A DNA stretch of 64,000 nucleotides, from the NCBI GenBank assembly GCA_030604405.1, contig JAUVVY010000009.1, forward strand, positions 42,604 through 106,603, written 5' to 3'. The notes beneath the pieces were generated by a model, which was given only the letters and a program-made list of their open reading frames with translations, was not told the origin of the DNA and ran no database searches. Source of the DNA: a bacterium. GTDB lineage: Bacteria; Armatimonadota; Zipacnadia; Zipacnadales; UBA11051. Position numbers and translations under genes: made by a program. This document shows, piece by piece, positions 27,306-35,421 of the stretch (positions are counted from its first letter, which is position 1; every line of letters begins with the position of its first letter).

Positions 27306-27843
27306 GTTGGTGGCGTCTTCTCCAGTCGGCACAAAGCTGTTCGATGGCCTCTTGGCACTCCGGTTCCTGCAGGCCGCTTATTTCAGCAATCACGGCGTCC
27401 TCGTCGGTGTCTCGGTAGTAGTTCTTGCGTATTCTGACCGGCGCAAACCCCAGCTTGGCATACAGCCGCTCTGCGGCCTGGTTGCTCGCTCGGTATTCCA
27501 GCGTCACATAGGTCCCGCCCACGGCGACGACCTTGCTTATCAGTGTCAGCACCAGCAGTTCGCCCAGCCCCATCCGCTGGTACTGCGGGTCCACGGCCAG
27601 TGTGGTGATATGCGCTTCGCCGGCATAGTAGTGGGCCCCGATATATCCAGCCAGCTCTCCGTTGACCTCGAGGGCCAGGTATATCTTCCTGTCCTTGGAT
27701 CCCTCCAGGTCTGCGCCCATGCTGTCCGGACGCCACGGCGAACTGAAGCACTGGTACTCTATCAGCATTATGTCCCACAGATCCGCTATGGTGGCGTAGC
27801 GCAGCAGCACACTGTACGCGGCGCTCTGTTCGGACTGTGGCAT
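27283..27843 (-). CDS. rimI: Ribosomal-protein-alanine N-acetyltransferase-like (RimI), GNAT
   Basis: The 186-residue GNAT protein has the acetyl-CoA loop in AVDPQYQRMGLGELL and the SNQAAERLYAKLGF segment typical of RimI. RimI acetylates the N-terminus of ribosomal protein S18, and in many bacteria the gene sits with tsaB and tsaD. ATG at 27843 is preceded by GGCGGAG; an in-frame TTG at 27861 is the alternative. The C-terminal tail (about 40 residues after the core) is longer than in the E. coli protein. Substrate identity is inferred from the family and the operon. Confidence 0.85.
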   Translation of the reverse strand: MPQSEQSAAYSVLLRYATIADLWDIMLIEYQCFSSPWRPDSMGADLEGSKDRKIYLALEVNGELAGYIGAHYYAGEAHITTLAVDPQYQRMGLGELLVLTLISKVVAVGGTYVTLEYRASNQAAERLYAKLGFAPVRIRKNYYRDTDEDAVIAEISGLQEPECQEAIEQLCADWRRRHQHDVRVRI

Positions 27844-27857
27844 GATACTCCGCCTCG

Positions 27858-28529
27858 TCAATCAATCCTGATGCCGCGCGTCCGCTCGGCCTGGGATTGC
27901 AATACATATTCCGGCCTGAGTGCGGCCACCTGCTCGAAGCTGTATTGCGGCGGCCACTGTGCCAGCTTCAGCGCCACACTTGCCCGCGCCAGACCACACG
28001 GCGGACCGACCACGTTCAGCTCGCCCAGCCGTTCATCGGCCTCGGCCGCCTCCGTCAGTCCGTTGCCCACGACCAGCTTCGCGTTTCTTATCAGTTCGTA
28101 GAGTTGCTTGTGTGCGACCAGTTGCACGGAGACCACATCTTCCACGGTGTCGCCCTTTACCCTATAAATCCCCGCACACACGTGCCCCACGCGGGCTCTT
28201 TGTACTACGGCCACAGTGTCCGGCTCTGGCCCGCAGCCCATCGCCAGGATGTGCTGTGTCGGCACGCCCACCACTGGCACCTCCAGCGCGTGGCCCAGCG
28301 CCTTGGCGGTGGTCACACCGATGCGCAGGCCGGTGAAACTCCCTGGGCCGGATGACACCGCGATCCCGTCAATGTCCAGGTCGCCCTCGAGGATTCGCAG
28401 TATCCGGGGCGTCAACTCGTCACACAGCACCAGCCGGCTGCAGAAGCTGTCCTCCGCATGCAGCCGCCCGTCGCAGAGCACGGCCACGCTGCTTGTGTCG
28501 TCCGATGTTTCTATTCCTAACAGGCGCAT
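27858..28529 (-). CDS. tsaB: t6A biosynthesis scaffold protein TsaB
   Basis: TsaB is the catalytically inactive TsaD paralog that bridges TsaD and TsaE. The N-terminus MRLLGIETSDDTSSVAVL and the GPGSFTGLRIGVTTAKALG motif are diagnostic. The start at 28529 is chosen because the protein family begins there; the gene overlaps the end of tsaE by 13 bp. Length is 223 residues, normal for the family. Confidence 0.92.
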   Translation of the reverse strand: MRLLGIETSDDTSSVAVLCDGRLHAEDSFCSRLVLCDELTPRILRILEGDLDIDGIAVSSGPGSFTGLRIGVTTAKALGHALEVPVVGVPTQHILAMGCGPEPDTVAVVQRARVGHVCAGIYRVKGDTVEDVVSVQLVAHKQLYELIRNAKLVVGNGLTEAAEADERLGELNVVGPPCGLARASVALKLAQWPPQYSFEQVAALRPEYVLQSQAERTRGIRID

Positions 28530-29014
28530 TTTCTCAGTGCTTCCAGCATTTCTTGATGTCGCGGATTGGCGGGCGTGAAGTTCAACCGTCGGCCTTCGCA
28601 CTCGTAGTCTATTTCGATTTGCAGCGCATCGGGCGGCAGGGCCTCTTTGACCCTATCGGCCCACTCTATGGCGACCACACCGTGCTCCAGCCACTCATAG
28701 AGCCCCGCCTCCTCCAGTTCTTCGGGACGCTGCAGGCGATAGGCGTCGGCGTGGTAAAGATATACCGGTCCGGAGTGGCGGCGCATCAGGATAAACGAGG
28801 GGCTGGCCACGCGGCCCTCCACGTCCATCCCTTCTGCCAGTCCGCTGACGAAACAGGTCTTGCCGGCCCCTAGCGGCCCGATCAGCGCCAGGCAGTCGCC
28901 TGCTTGCACCAGCTTGCCCAGGCACCTGCCCAGCCGCACTGTTGCCTCGGCGCACGCGGCGAAAAAGCTTTCGCTTTGGGGCTTCGTCTGTTTGCGGTTG
29001 ACTTCTCTGGACAT
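28517..29014 (-). CDS. tsaE: t6A biosynthesis ATPase TsaE
   Basis: TsaE is the P-loop ATPase that drives t6A-complex turnover. The Walker A motif is GPLGAGKT (residues 46-53), followed by VASPSFILMRRH and the family motif HADAYRLQRPEELEEAGLYE. The 165-residue size is normal. It is the first gene of the operon, with no clear Shine-Dalgarno. The region upstream is shared with the divergent gene at 29162. Confidence 0.92.
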   Translation of the reverse strand: MSREVNRKQTKPQSESFFAACAEATVRLGRCLGKLVQAGDCLALIGPLGAGKTCFVSGLAEGMDVEGRVASPSFILMRRHSGPVYLYHADAYRLQRPEELEEAGLYEWLEHGVVAIEWADRVKEALPPDALQIEIDYECEGRRLNFTPANPRHQEMLEALRKCAC

Positions 29015-29069
29015 TGCTGCGAGTTTCGCTGTTGGCGGCGCACTGACCTTCCTCGATCGGCGTCTGCGG

Positions 29070-29098
29070 TTGACCCCTGGGCCGCGCCGCTCTATACT
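29070..29098 (+). promoter_or_regulatory. Sigma-70-type promoter for the 29162 gene
   Basis: TTGACC (29070-29075) and TATACT (29093-29098) are separated by exactly 17 bp and point toward the membrane-anchored protein at 29162. An R1 palindrome (29113-29143) would lie in the resulting 5' leader. Confidence 0.6.
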
Positions 29099-29112
29099 AG
29101 TTACGACACATT

Positions 29113-29143
29113 ATCACCCGTGGGTCGGGCTTTCCGGCCCGAC
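29113..29143. repeat. R1 palindrome in the leader of the 29162 gene
   Basis: A copy of the interspersed R1 repeat (GGGTCGGGCTTTCCGGCCCG) is placed between the promoter and the start codon of the next gene, so the transcript would carry its hairpin. Confidence 0.7.
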
Positions 29144-29161
29144 ACCATTCAGAGGTACGCT

Positions 29162-29746
29162 ATGAAACGCGAGGAGACTGTCCGCCGTAAGAATATGATA
29201 TTTCTACTGGTGGCGGTTGCCCTCGTGGCCGCGGGCTTTATCTACGGCTATACCCGACCGGCCGCGACTCCTGAGCAGCCCCCGGTCGCAGCCTCTGTGC
29301 AGCAGCCTCAACGCGAGGCCCAGGCTTCACCTGCAACTCAACCTGCCGGCGCATCGGAAGAGCCCTCAGAGCCGTCAACGCAGGCACCGGCTGGCACCGC
29401 ACTGCGGCCATCAGTTGCCAATGTTGTGGAGCCGGATGCCTCCGAACACATTAGCGAGAACCACTACATCAACATCTGCGTGGAGATAGTCATTGCCGCA
29501 CAGGGCTTCAAGAACGTCGGCCAGGGCAATGAGGAGCTTATCACCTATATCCCTGAGCTGCTGGCAGACGAAGGCGTAACCGAGGGGGCCTTTGAGCAGG
29601 CCACCGAGCGGATAAGCAGCGACCCACAGCAGGCCGAGCGCGTCGCCAAAGAGATTCTCAAGCGAGTTGAGGCCCGCACCGGCCTCCAGATGGACTTGAC
29701 GGTACTCCCAATAATGAACCCCGACATGGCCGGTGAAACTCAATAG
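29162..29746 (+). CDS. Membrane-anchored protein of unknown function
   Basis: I do not recognise this 194-residue protein. ATG at 29162 opens a charged N-terminus (MKREETVRRKN) followed by one membrane helix (about residues 12-30). A Pro/Gln/Ala-rich linker spans about 33-85, and a mostly helical C-terminal domain spans about 95-194. The topology suggests an extracytoplasmic soluble domain on a flexible tether. The frame runs open further upstream, but that region holds the promoter and repeat. It is followed 42 bp later by the methyltransferase gene. Confidence 0.65.
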   Translation: MKREETVRRKNMIFLLVAVALVAAGFIYGYTRPAATPEQPPVAASVQQPQREAQASPATQPAGASEEPSEPSTQAPAGTALRPSVANVVEPDASEHISENHYINICVEIVIAAQGFKNVGQGNEELITYIPELLADEGVTEGAFEQATERISSDPQQAERVAKEILKRVEARTGLQMDLTVLPIMNPDMAGETQ

Positions 29747-29788
29747 CACGGAATGACCGTTACTCGCCATCGAGTGAGGAGAACACGG

Positions 29789-30601
29789 ATGCACCGGATT
29801 ATCTTCGCCGACGCACAGCAGATGCCGGAACTCGACGACGAGAGCGTGCATCTTGTCGTGACCTCCCCGCCCTACTGGTGCATCAAGGACTACGACCATC
29901 CCGCTCAGATCGGGCGCTCCCAGGGCTACGAGGAGTACCTGGCTTCGCTGACTAATGTATTAAGCGAATGTCACCGGGTGCTTCACAAGGGCTGCCGGAT
30001 AGCCATCAACATCGGCGACCAGTACCTCAGAGCCGCCGAGCATGGCCGCTACCGCGTGCAGCCGATTCCCGCTGACCTGTGTGTCATCGGCCGGGAGCTC
30101 GGTTTCGACTTCATGGGCAACATTATCTGGCGAAAGATATCTACTACCAACACCACCGGCGGCGGCGAGTGGATGGGTTCGACGTACTACCCCCGGGACG
30201 GCCACATAACTTACGAGCACGAGTACATCCTGCTATTCCGCAAGCAGGGCAAGTGGCCGGGGCCGGTCAGCGAAGAGGCGAAGGAGAAGAGCCGCCTGAC
30301 CAAAGAGCAGCGTTCGAAGTGGTTCCGAGGCGTCTGGGATGACATCGCTCCTGAGCGACAGAACGGCCATGTAGCGATGTTTCCCGTGGCGTTGCCCCAG
30401 CGTCTCATTCAGATGTACACATTCTGGGGCGAAACGGTTCTGGACCCGTTCATGGGCAGCGGCACTACTGCTCTGGCGGCGTCGTTGGAAGACCGCAGTT
30501 CCATCGGCTACGAAATCAATAGCGATTTCGAGCCGATAATTCGCCAGAAGTTCGGCCCCGAAGCGGACACCAAGGTCGAATTCAGTCACTCCGAGCGCTG
30601 A
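29789..30601 (+). CDS. Beta-class site-specific DNA methyltransferase (orphan)
   Basis: The 270-residue protein has the catalytic motif IV TSPPYW (residues 25-30) ahead of the AdoMet-binding motif I DPFMGSGTT (residues 219-227), the order of the beta class. SPPY is typical of N4-cytosine and some N6-adenine enzymes. The target-recognition part lies between. ATG at 29789 is chosen because GAGGAG stands 10 bases upstream; the frame also extends to 29753. No restriction endonuclease gene adjoins, so it is an orphan that could act in regulation or be a remnant of a restriction system. It is followed in the same frame, directly after the stop, by a gene remnant. Confidence 0.87.
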   Translation: MHRIIFADAQQMPELDDESVHLVVTSPPYWCIKDYDHPAQIGRSQGYEEYLASLTNVLSECHRVLHKGCRIAINIGDQYLRAAEHGRYRVQPIPADLCVIGRELGFDFMGNIIWRKISTTNTTGGGEWMGSTYYPRDGHITYEHEYILLFRKQGKWPGPVSEEAKEKSRLTKEQRSKWFRGVWDDIAPERQNGHVAMFPVALPQRLIQMYTFWGETVLDPFMGSGTTALAASLEDRSSIGYEINSDFEPIIRQKFGPEADTKVEFSHSER

Positions 30602-30778
30602 GTCCCGAGTACCTCTGGCCGGGCCGCTACCGGCTGGCAATGGGATGGCCAGCCACCAGCCGTCGAGCTTGAGAGGGACTTCAGCGATGCCAACGGCGAT
30701 GGTCGCATCATTGCCCAGGCTTACGACTACGCCGTCGGTACGCAGGTGGAAATCGCCCGCCCCGCCGCCAATCGCTAA
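30602..30778 (+). pseudogene. Remnant of an FG-GAP-like protein end, in frame after the methyltransferase stop
   Basis: Read in the same frame as the methyltransferase, 58 open codons follow its TGA before a TAA. They include GWQWDGQPPAVELERDF and DANGDGRIIAQAYDYAVG, which look like the end of a propeller protein with a calcium loop. There is no good start codon or Shine-Dalgarno, so I call it a fragment. Stop readthrough is a remote alternative. Confidence 0.4.
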
Positions 30779-30788
30779 ACTGCGAAGC

Positions 30789-30827
30789 AAAAAAGTGGTT
30801 CGCCACCACGATTGCGGTGACGAACCA
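30789..30827 (-). terminator. Intrinsic terminator of the 30873 gene
   Basis: TGGTTCGCCACC pairs with GGTGACGAACCA over 12 positions with one mismatch, and on the minus strand is followed by six T. It lies about 45 bp after the stop of the five-module fusion gene. Confidence 0.8.
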
Positions 30828-30872
30828 TCTGATCTCTCCCAATTGCCTCAGGAAGCGTCAAGGACTGCCTTG

Positions 30873-33290
30873 CTACGTCTCGTCGCTGTCCTCGCCTTCA
30901 GGCCCTGTCTCACCCGTCAGCGTACCGAGCATCCGCTGAGCCCACTGGCCATACTCGCTCTCGGGATCGGCAGCCACGATCTTCTCCAGCTCATCGCGCG
31001 CGGCTTCCTTGTTCCCGACTTGCAGGTGCATCTGTGCAACCGCCACCGATCGCGGCGAATCGTCGGCGGTACGAGTGCGTGTCGCCTCCAGTCGTCTGGT
31101 CGCCTCTTCGACGTCCTCGGGCATTACAACTCTGGCTGCCCCGGCCCCGGCGTACAGGATAATCAGATAGATGGATATGCACAGCAGGACTAGCCCGCCG
31201 ATTGCCTTGAGGAATTTCGGCCCTAAGAATGCGTGGCCCACTTCTGCAGCGGCGCTGGTTGCTATCCTCTGCATCCGCTGGCGCTGGAACTCTGGAAGCG
31301 CGTGCGGAGTTCCCATCGGCAGGTCTTCATACGTTATCAACCCTTCGCCGCCTAGCAATTTACCATACTCGCGTCTTTCGAAGGGGTCGCCGTATTGGTC
31401 AATGCCGGTGAAGAGGCGGAACAGGCTCAGGGCTCCATCCAGCACACCGACTTTGGCCGTCTTCTCGCTCACCTCCACCTCAAACAGCGTTCCGCGGACC
31501 GCCACAGTCAGAAGCGGCGTCTCCACCTGGAAGCTCGACTCCCGCGTCAGCAACTTCGCCACATTGGCCCACAGGCGCCCGATGCCTACTCTCATTCGCA
31601 CATCGCGGGTGCCATCGGCTTCCTGAGCGATCTGTGTTATCTGCAAACTTGTATTCGCGCTCAGTTGCACTTGCGTCTCGTCGCTCATCCGCAGCAGGCA
31701 CTCGGACTCCGCGCCCGTTCTCACGATGTCACCGCGCTTCAGTAGCAAGCCAACTTTGATGCTTCTCGCTATCGGCTCTCTATCCGGCCGCGATTCCAGC
31801 ACCTGGACGTTGCCGGTGTAGGACACGATCGCCGCGGCGTCATCCGGCACGTACAGCGCGCTAAAGTAGGCCACATAGCCGTAAGCCGCCGTTGCCACCA
31901 ATATCGTGGTAGCTGCCCATATCGCCCGCGAATATCGGCTGTGGAACAGCAGTTGCGGCAGCCGCTGCGCTCCCGGAATGCCCAGTAGATTGCCCCGCCG
32001 CAGCTCCTGAATCTCGTACCACGTCAGGCTCAGTATCCGACCGCTGGCAAGCATGGCGAACAGGATGAAGCCTTCGGCGACCGGGCCGGCGATCGGGATG
32101 TGCAGTTTGTGCAAGAAAGAGCCGATGAGCGTCAGCGCAGCAGCACCCAGCAGCGCTGTCCCGGTGCCGCCCATGCCGACAATCACCACGCCGCCGCCCA
32201 GAATCGCAGCCGTAAGCGGCGCAAGTATCCACGTGGCCTGCCCCATGGGAGAGGTCACAGGCAGCCCGCAACCGGCGATGAACACACCCGCCAGACCCCC
32301 CAGTAGCCCCGACATCGCAAATGACCACATAATCTTGGGTGGGGTCGTCAGACGTATGGTCCATTTGCGGCTTGAGGCCCTGCTCAACGGCCAGAACGTC
32401 TCCCGTCCCCACAAAAGCACCGTCACCAGCGCAGCCGCTGCCAGCAGTAGCAATGCCGCCGGAATCCCCAGGAATTCCGCCTCGCCGATCGCCTTGAAGG
32501 CCGGATCCGCAACCACCAGTTCGTTACGCAAGGCGATCGTGTGGGCCAGTTCCGTGGCTGCTACAGCCATGATGATGGTAAACACGGCCGAAGGCAGCCG
32601 GCTCCAGCCCACGACTATGCCATTGATAAGACCGGCCGCCAGACCTACGAGTATGCCCACCAGTGCCGCTGTTACCCCCACCGGCAGTGTCAGTATTGGC
32701 TCGCTGTGCGTGGCCAGGATCGTTGCACATGCGGCCAGGCCTGCGACCGGACCACACGACAGGTCATAGTGCCCCTTGGTCAGTGGGAAGGTGACCCCCA
32801 GTGCCACCAGGCCGAGCAGCCCGAACTGGATGAAGAGATTGTGGAAGGTTTGCTTGTCTGGAGACAACGCGGCGAGCAGGATCAGGAATATCAGGATCAG
32901 TCCAACCGGCACGAACTTGCCCACTGGGATACTGGCCAGCCGGGCGCGCAATCCGACGGTCGCCTTGGCGCGCGCCACATCGCTCAGGCGCGCATAGCAT
33001 TTCACGCAAACTCGCGCTCCCGGGTCATTCTCGTGATTACACCGCTCACATGTTATCTTGTTCATTTGTGTGCCCCCTGCGCTTGACTCCGAGGTCCGCT
33101 CGCGCTGGAACCGTTCCACGCTGGCGATAGTCACGTAGATCGTGCGATCTCCCTGCACTGGCGGCTCCCACTGTTCCAGCTTCGGTTCCTCGCCCGGCCG
33201 TGCTCGCATCAGTTGATATATATATTGCACGCTGACGCCGAGTTCATTCGCGGCCTCGCGTACCGTCATGGCTATGTTCTTCTTGGGCAT
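30873..33290 (-). CDS. Fusion: helix-turn-helix, zinc ribbon, RbsC-like permease, FecR, TPR
   Basis: This 805-residue frame combines five modules. Residues 8-30 are an excisionase/MerR-type HTH (MTVREAANELGVSVQYIYQL). Residues 81-98 are a zinc ribbon (CERC...CVKC). Residues about 126-418 are a ribose/sugar ABC permease (RbsC-type), recognisable from LVALGVTFPLTKGHYDLSCG and LAAGLINGIVVGWSRLP. Residues about 485-625 are a FecR-type domain (GDIVRTGAESECLLRMSDET; TPLLTVAVRGTLFEV). One membrane helix (697-713) and a C-terminal TPR-like repeat (about 740-785) complete it. AGGAGA stands 7 bases before the ATG. A second possible start, ATG at 33065 after AGGGGG, would make the zinc-ribbon-permease part without the HTH. 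No ABC ATPase adjoins. Confidence 0.75.
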   Translation of the reverse strand: MPKKNIAMTVREAANELGVSVQYIYQLMRARPGEEPKLEQWEPPVQGDRTIYVTIASVERFQRERTSESSAGGTQMNKITCERCNHENDPGARVCVKCYARLSDVARAKATVGLRARLASIPVGKFVPVGLILIFLILLAALSPDKQTFHNLFIQFGLLGLVALGVTFPLTKGHYDLSCGPVAGLAACATILATHSEPILTLPVGVTAALVGILVGLAAGLINGIVVGWSRLPSAVFTIIMAVAATELAHTIALRNELVVADPAFKAIGEAEFLGIPAALLLLAAAALVTVLLWGRETFWPLSRASSRKWTIRLTTPPKIMWSFAMSGLLGGLAGVFIAGCGLPVTSPMGQATWILAPLTAAILGGGVVIVGMGGTGTALLGAAALTLIGSFLHKLHIPIAGPVAEGFILFAMLASGRILSLTWYEIQELRRGNLLGIPGAQRLPQLLFHSRYSRAIWAATTILVATAAYGYVAYFSALYVPDDAAAIVSYTGNVQVLESRPDREPIARSIKVGLLLKRGDIVRTGAESECLLRMSDETQVQLSANTSLQITQIAQEADGTRDVRMRVGIGRLWANVAKLLTRESSFQVETPLLTVAVRGTLFEVEVSEKTAKVGVLDGALSLFRLFTGIDQYGDPFERREYGKLLGGEGLITYEDLPMGTPHALPEFQRQRMQRIATSAAAEVGHAFLGPKFLKAIGGLVLLCISIYLIILYAGAGAARVVMPEDVEEATRRLEATRTRTADDSPRSVAVAQMHLQVGNKEAARDELEKIVAADPESEYGQWAQRMLGTLTGETGPEGEDSDET

Positions 33291-33401
33291 GGGTTTGTCT
33301 CCTGATGTGTTTGCTGGATAGTTTAGCGCTTTGAATTAACGTTGTCAATGGCTGAATGCCAACTATTGTATTGGCTTGAACCCCTTAAACTCGTTGCTTT
33401 T

Positions 33402-35348
33402 CTACTCAACTGAGCCACTGTCAACACTGGTTTCGTCACTCTTGAACCCAAGTACCTGATACATTTCCACTGGTTCTGGTATGCCTCTGACCTCCGTACC
33501 TCCCAACGCCTTGACCTCCACCATTCCCTCAAGCTGATCCAGCGTGTCCTGGGTGACGATAACCTCCACCCCAAAATCCTTGGTCAGCTCTTCTGTGCGC
33601 GAGGCCAGGCTCACGGTGCTCCCGATGGCCGTGTAGTCCTTGCGCATTTCCGGCCCCACGTTACCCACAACCGCCAGGCCCGTGTGTACGCCCACTCCTA
33701 TGCGAATCTGCGGGAACCCTTCATCGGCCCATTCCTCGTTCAGCCGCTTGAGGCGCGCTTGCATCTCCAGAGCCGTGAAGACCGCCCGTTTGGCGTGATC
33801 CGGCTGCTCGACCACGGCGTTGTACAGCACCAGCAGCCCGTCGCCGATGAACTTGTCAACCGTACCCCCGTAGTCGAATACCACTTCCGTCATGGCCGTA
33901 AAGTACAGATTCAGGAACCTCACCAGCCGCCGTGGCTCCATCGCTGACCCGATTGAGGTAAAGCCGCGAATGTCCGAGAATAGCACCGTAATCTCGTCCT
34001 CGACCCCTTCCATCTTCTCGAGCATCACGCCGCTGTCAATCTGCTCGACCACTTCTGGCGGCGCGTAGGCAGAGAACTGCTTGCGCAGCCGCGCACGGCT
34101 GCGTTCCTCGGAGGTCAGCCGCCGCAGCGTAATCAGCGTGTAGGCCAGTACCCCTCCTGTGGTCGGCGCCACTATGCCAACTACCACGCCGCTTGCCACA
34201 AAGCCGTAGATCGCCGCCGCTGCGAACACCACGATCGCTACTGCTGACACCCAGGCCGCCGTGATCGGCCGCAGGGTCGAAGCGATGTATGTCACTACCA
34301 GCCCCAGCAGAATCAATAGGAATGTGTTGGTGGCGGACGAGGCCTTGGTCAGGAAGTTGTCGTTGAGCAGGTTCTCTATGAAATCGGCGTTGAACTCCGG
34401 CCCCAGGAAGTCCGTGCCGAAGGGGTTCGCGTGCACGTCATACAGCCCGCCGGCCCCAATGCCGACCACCACTACCTTGCTGCGCAGTTCATCAGCCGAC
34501 AGGCCGCCGTGGTACACATCAAGGTACGAGTAATGCCGCCGCGCCTTGCTACCGCCGGCGAAATTAACCATCGCGCGGCCGTACTCGTCGAACGGCACGA
34601 ACGTGCTGTCTCCGAAGCGCATGCCTCTAGCGAAGTCAATGCTGATATCGTCATCAGCGATGCCCAGCGCCTTTTGTGCGGCTGCCACCGACAGTTGCGG
34701 ATACAGCTTCTGGTCCGCCTCGTTGTACACCGCCACAAGAGCGTGCCTGAAAGTGCCGTCCTTATCGGGCGGTGCCATCGCCAGGCCGATATCGGCGACC
34801 TCCATCAGTGAAGCTATCGGCCCTTGCAGGATCCGCTCTCGCCGCGCCCGCTCGCGGTTGAGTACCTCTCGCGGGTTCATTGCAGACTTCGCCAGCAGCT
34901 TCGTGTGCTGGTCATCAACATGTGCACCGGCGCGCGGGAAGAAAGCCGCCAGCACGACATTGCCGGCCTTCTTGATTGCCTCGGCAAGCGCCGCATCCTC
35001 TTTATCATCCGCCTTCTCGGTGAACAACACATCGAAGACTATTACCTTCGCCCCGGCCTTGTTCAACTCGCGGATTAGCTTCGCGTGCCTGCTGCGCTCC
35101 CGCCACGGCCACTGCCCAAATCTCTGCAGGCACACGTCATCAATCAGCACCAGCGCCACATCATCGCCGGCGGGCCGTTCTCCGCGCCACTGAAAGCGCC
35201 AGTCAACGCTCTTTAGCTCAAACTGGTGCAGGAGTTTGTCGGGGGAAGACAGAAATGAGACAATGAAGATGGCGGCTAGCCCCAGGGCGTACAGCGATCG
35301 CCGCGAAGGCTGTTTGACTTTAGCCCGTTCAGAGCCTTCCGGATTCAC
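33402..35348 (-). CDS. CHASE2-domain class III adenylate cyclase
   Basis: An N-terminal membrane helix and an extracytoplasmic CHASE2 sensor (about residues 40-330) are followed by three membrane helices (about 340-405) and a class III nucleotidyl cyclase domain (about 420-625). Metal-binding aspartates are in LFSDIRGFTSIG and KFIGDGLLVLY; the transition-state segment is DYTAIGSTVSLASR. These suggest an active adenylate cyclase. GTG at 35348 is chosen because a GGAGGGAG site precedes it, and because the longer frame to 35405 would translate the R1 repeat. It neighbours two FecR-type proteins. 648 residues. Confidence 0.88.
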   Translation of the reverse strand: MNPEGSERAKVKQPSRRSLYALGLAAIFIVSFLSSPDKLLHQFELKSVDWRFQWRGERPAGDDVALVLIDDVCLQRFGQWPWRERSRHAKLIRELNKAGAKVIVFDVLFTEKADDKEDAALAEAIKKAGNVVLAAFFPRAGAHVDDQHTKLLAKSAMNPREVLNRERARRERILQGPIASLMEVADIGLAMAPPDKDGTFRHALVAVYNEADQKLYPQLSVAAAQKALGIADDDISIDFARGMRFGDSTFVPFDEYGRAMVNFAGGSKARRHYSYLDVYHGGLSADELRSKVVVVGIGAGGLYDVHANPFGTDFLGPEFNADFIENLLNDNFLTKASSATNTFLLILLGLVVTYIASTLRPITAAWVSAVAIVVFAAAAIYGFVASGVVVGIVAPTTGGVLAYTLITLRRLTSEERSRARLRKQFSAYAPPEVVEQIDSGVMLEKMEGVEDEITVLFSDIRGFTSIGSAMEPRRLVRFLNLYFTAMTEVVFDYGGTVDKFIGDGLLVLYNAVVEQPDHAKRAVFTALEMQARLKRLNEEWADEGFPQIRIGVGVHTGLAVVGNVGPEMRKDYTAIGSTVSLASRTEELTKDFGVEVIVTQDTLDQLEGMVEVKALGGTEVRGIPEPVEMYQVLGFKSDETSVDSGSVE

Positions 35349-35370
35349 TTTCCCATCTCCCTCCTGAATA

Positions 35371-35401
35371 TTATCGCGTAGGTCGGGCTTTCCAGTCCGA
35401 T
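35371..35401. repeat. R1 palindrome between divergent cyclase and FecR genes
   Basis: A copy of ATCGCGTAGGTCGGGCTTTC with imperfect complement (CAGTCCGA) occupies most of the 73-bp spacer between two divergent genes, so the promoters must overlap or flank it. Confidence 0.7.
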
Positions 35402-35421
35402 GCATATAGGCGGCGAGTCCA

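Noticed and set aside
35349..35405. Longer N-terminus for the CHASE2 cyclase
   Set aside because: It would translate an R1 repeat and lacks a ribosome site, while GTG 35348 has one.
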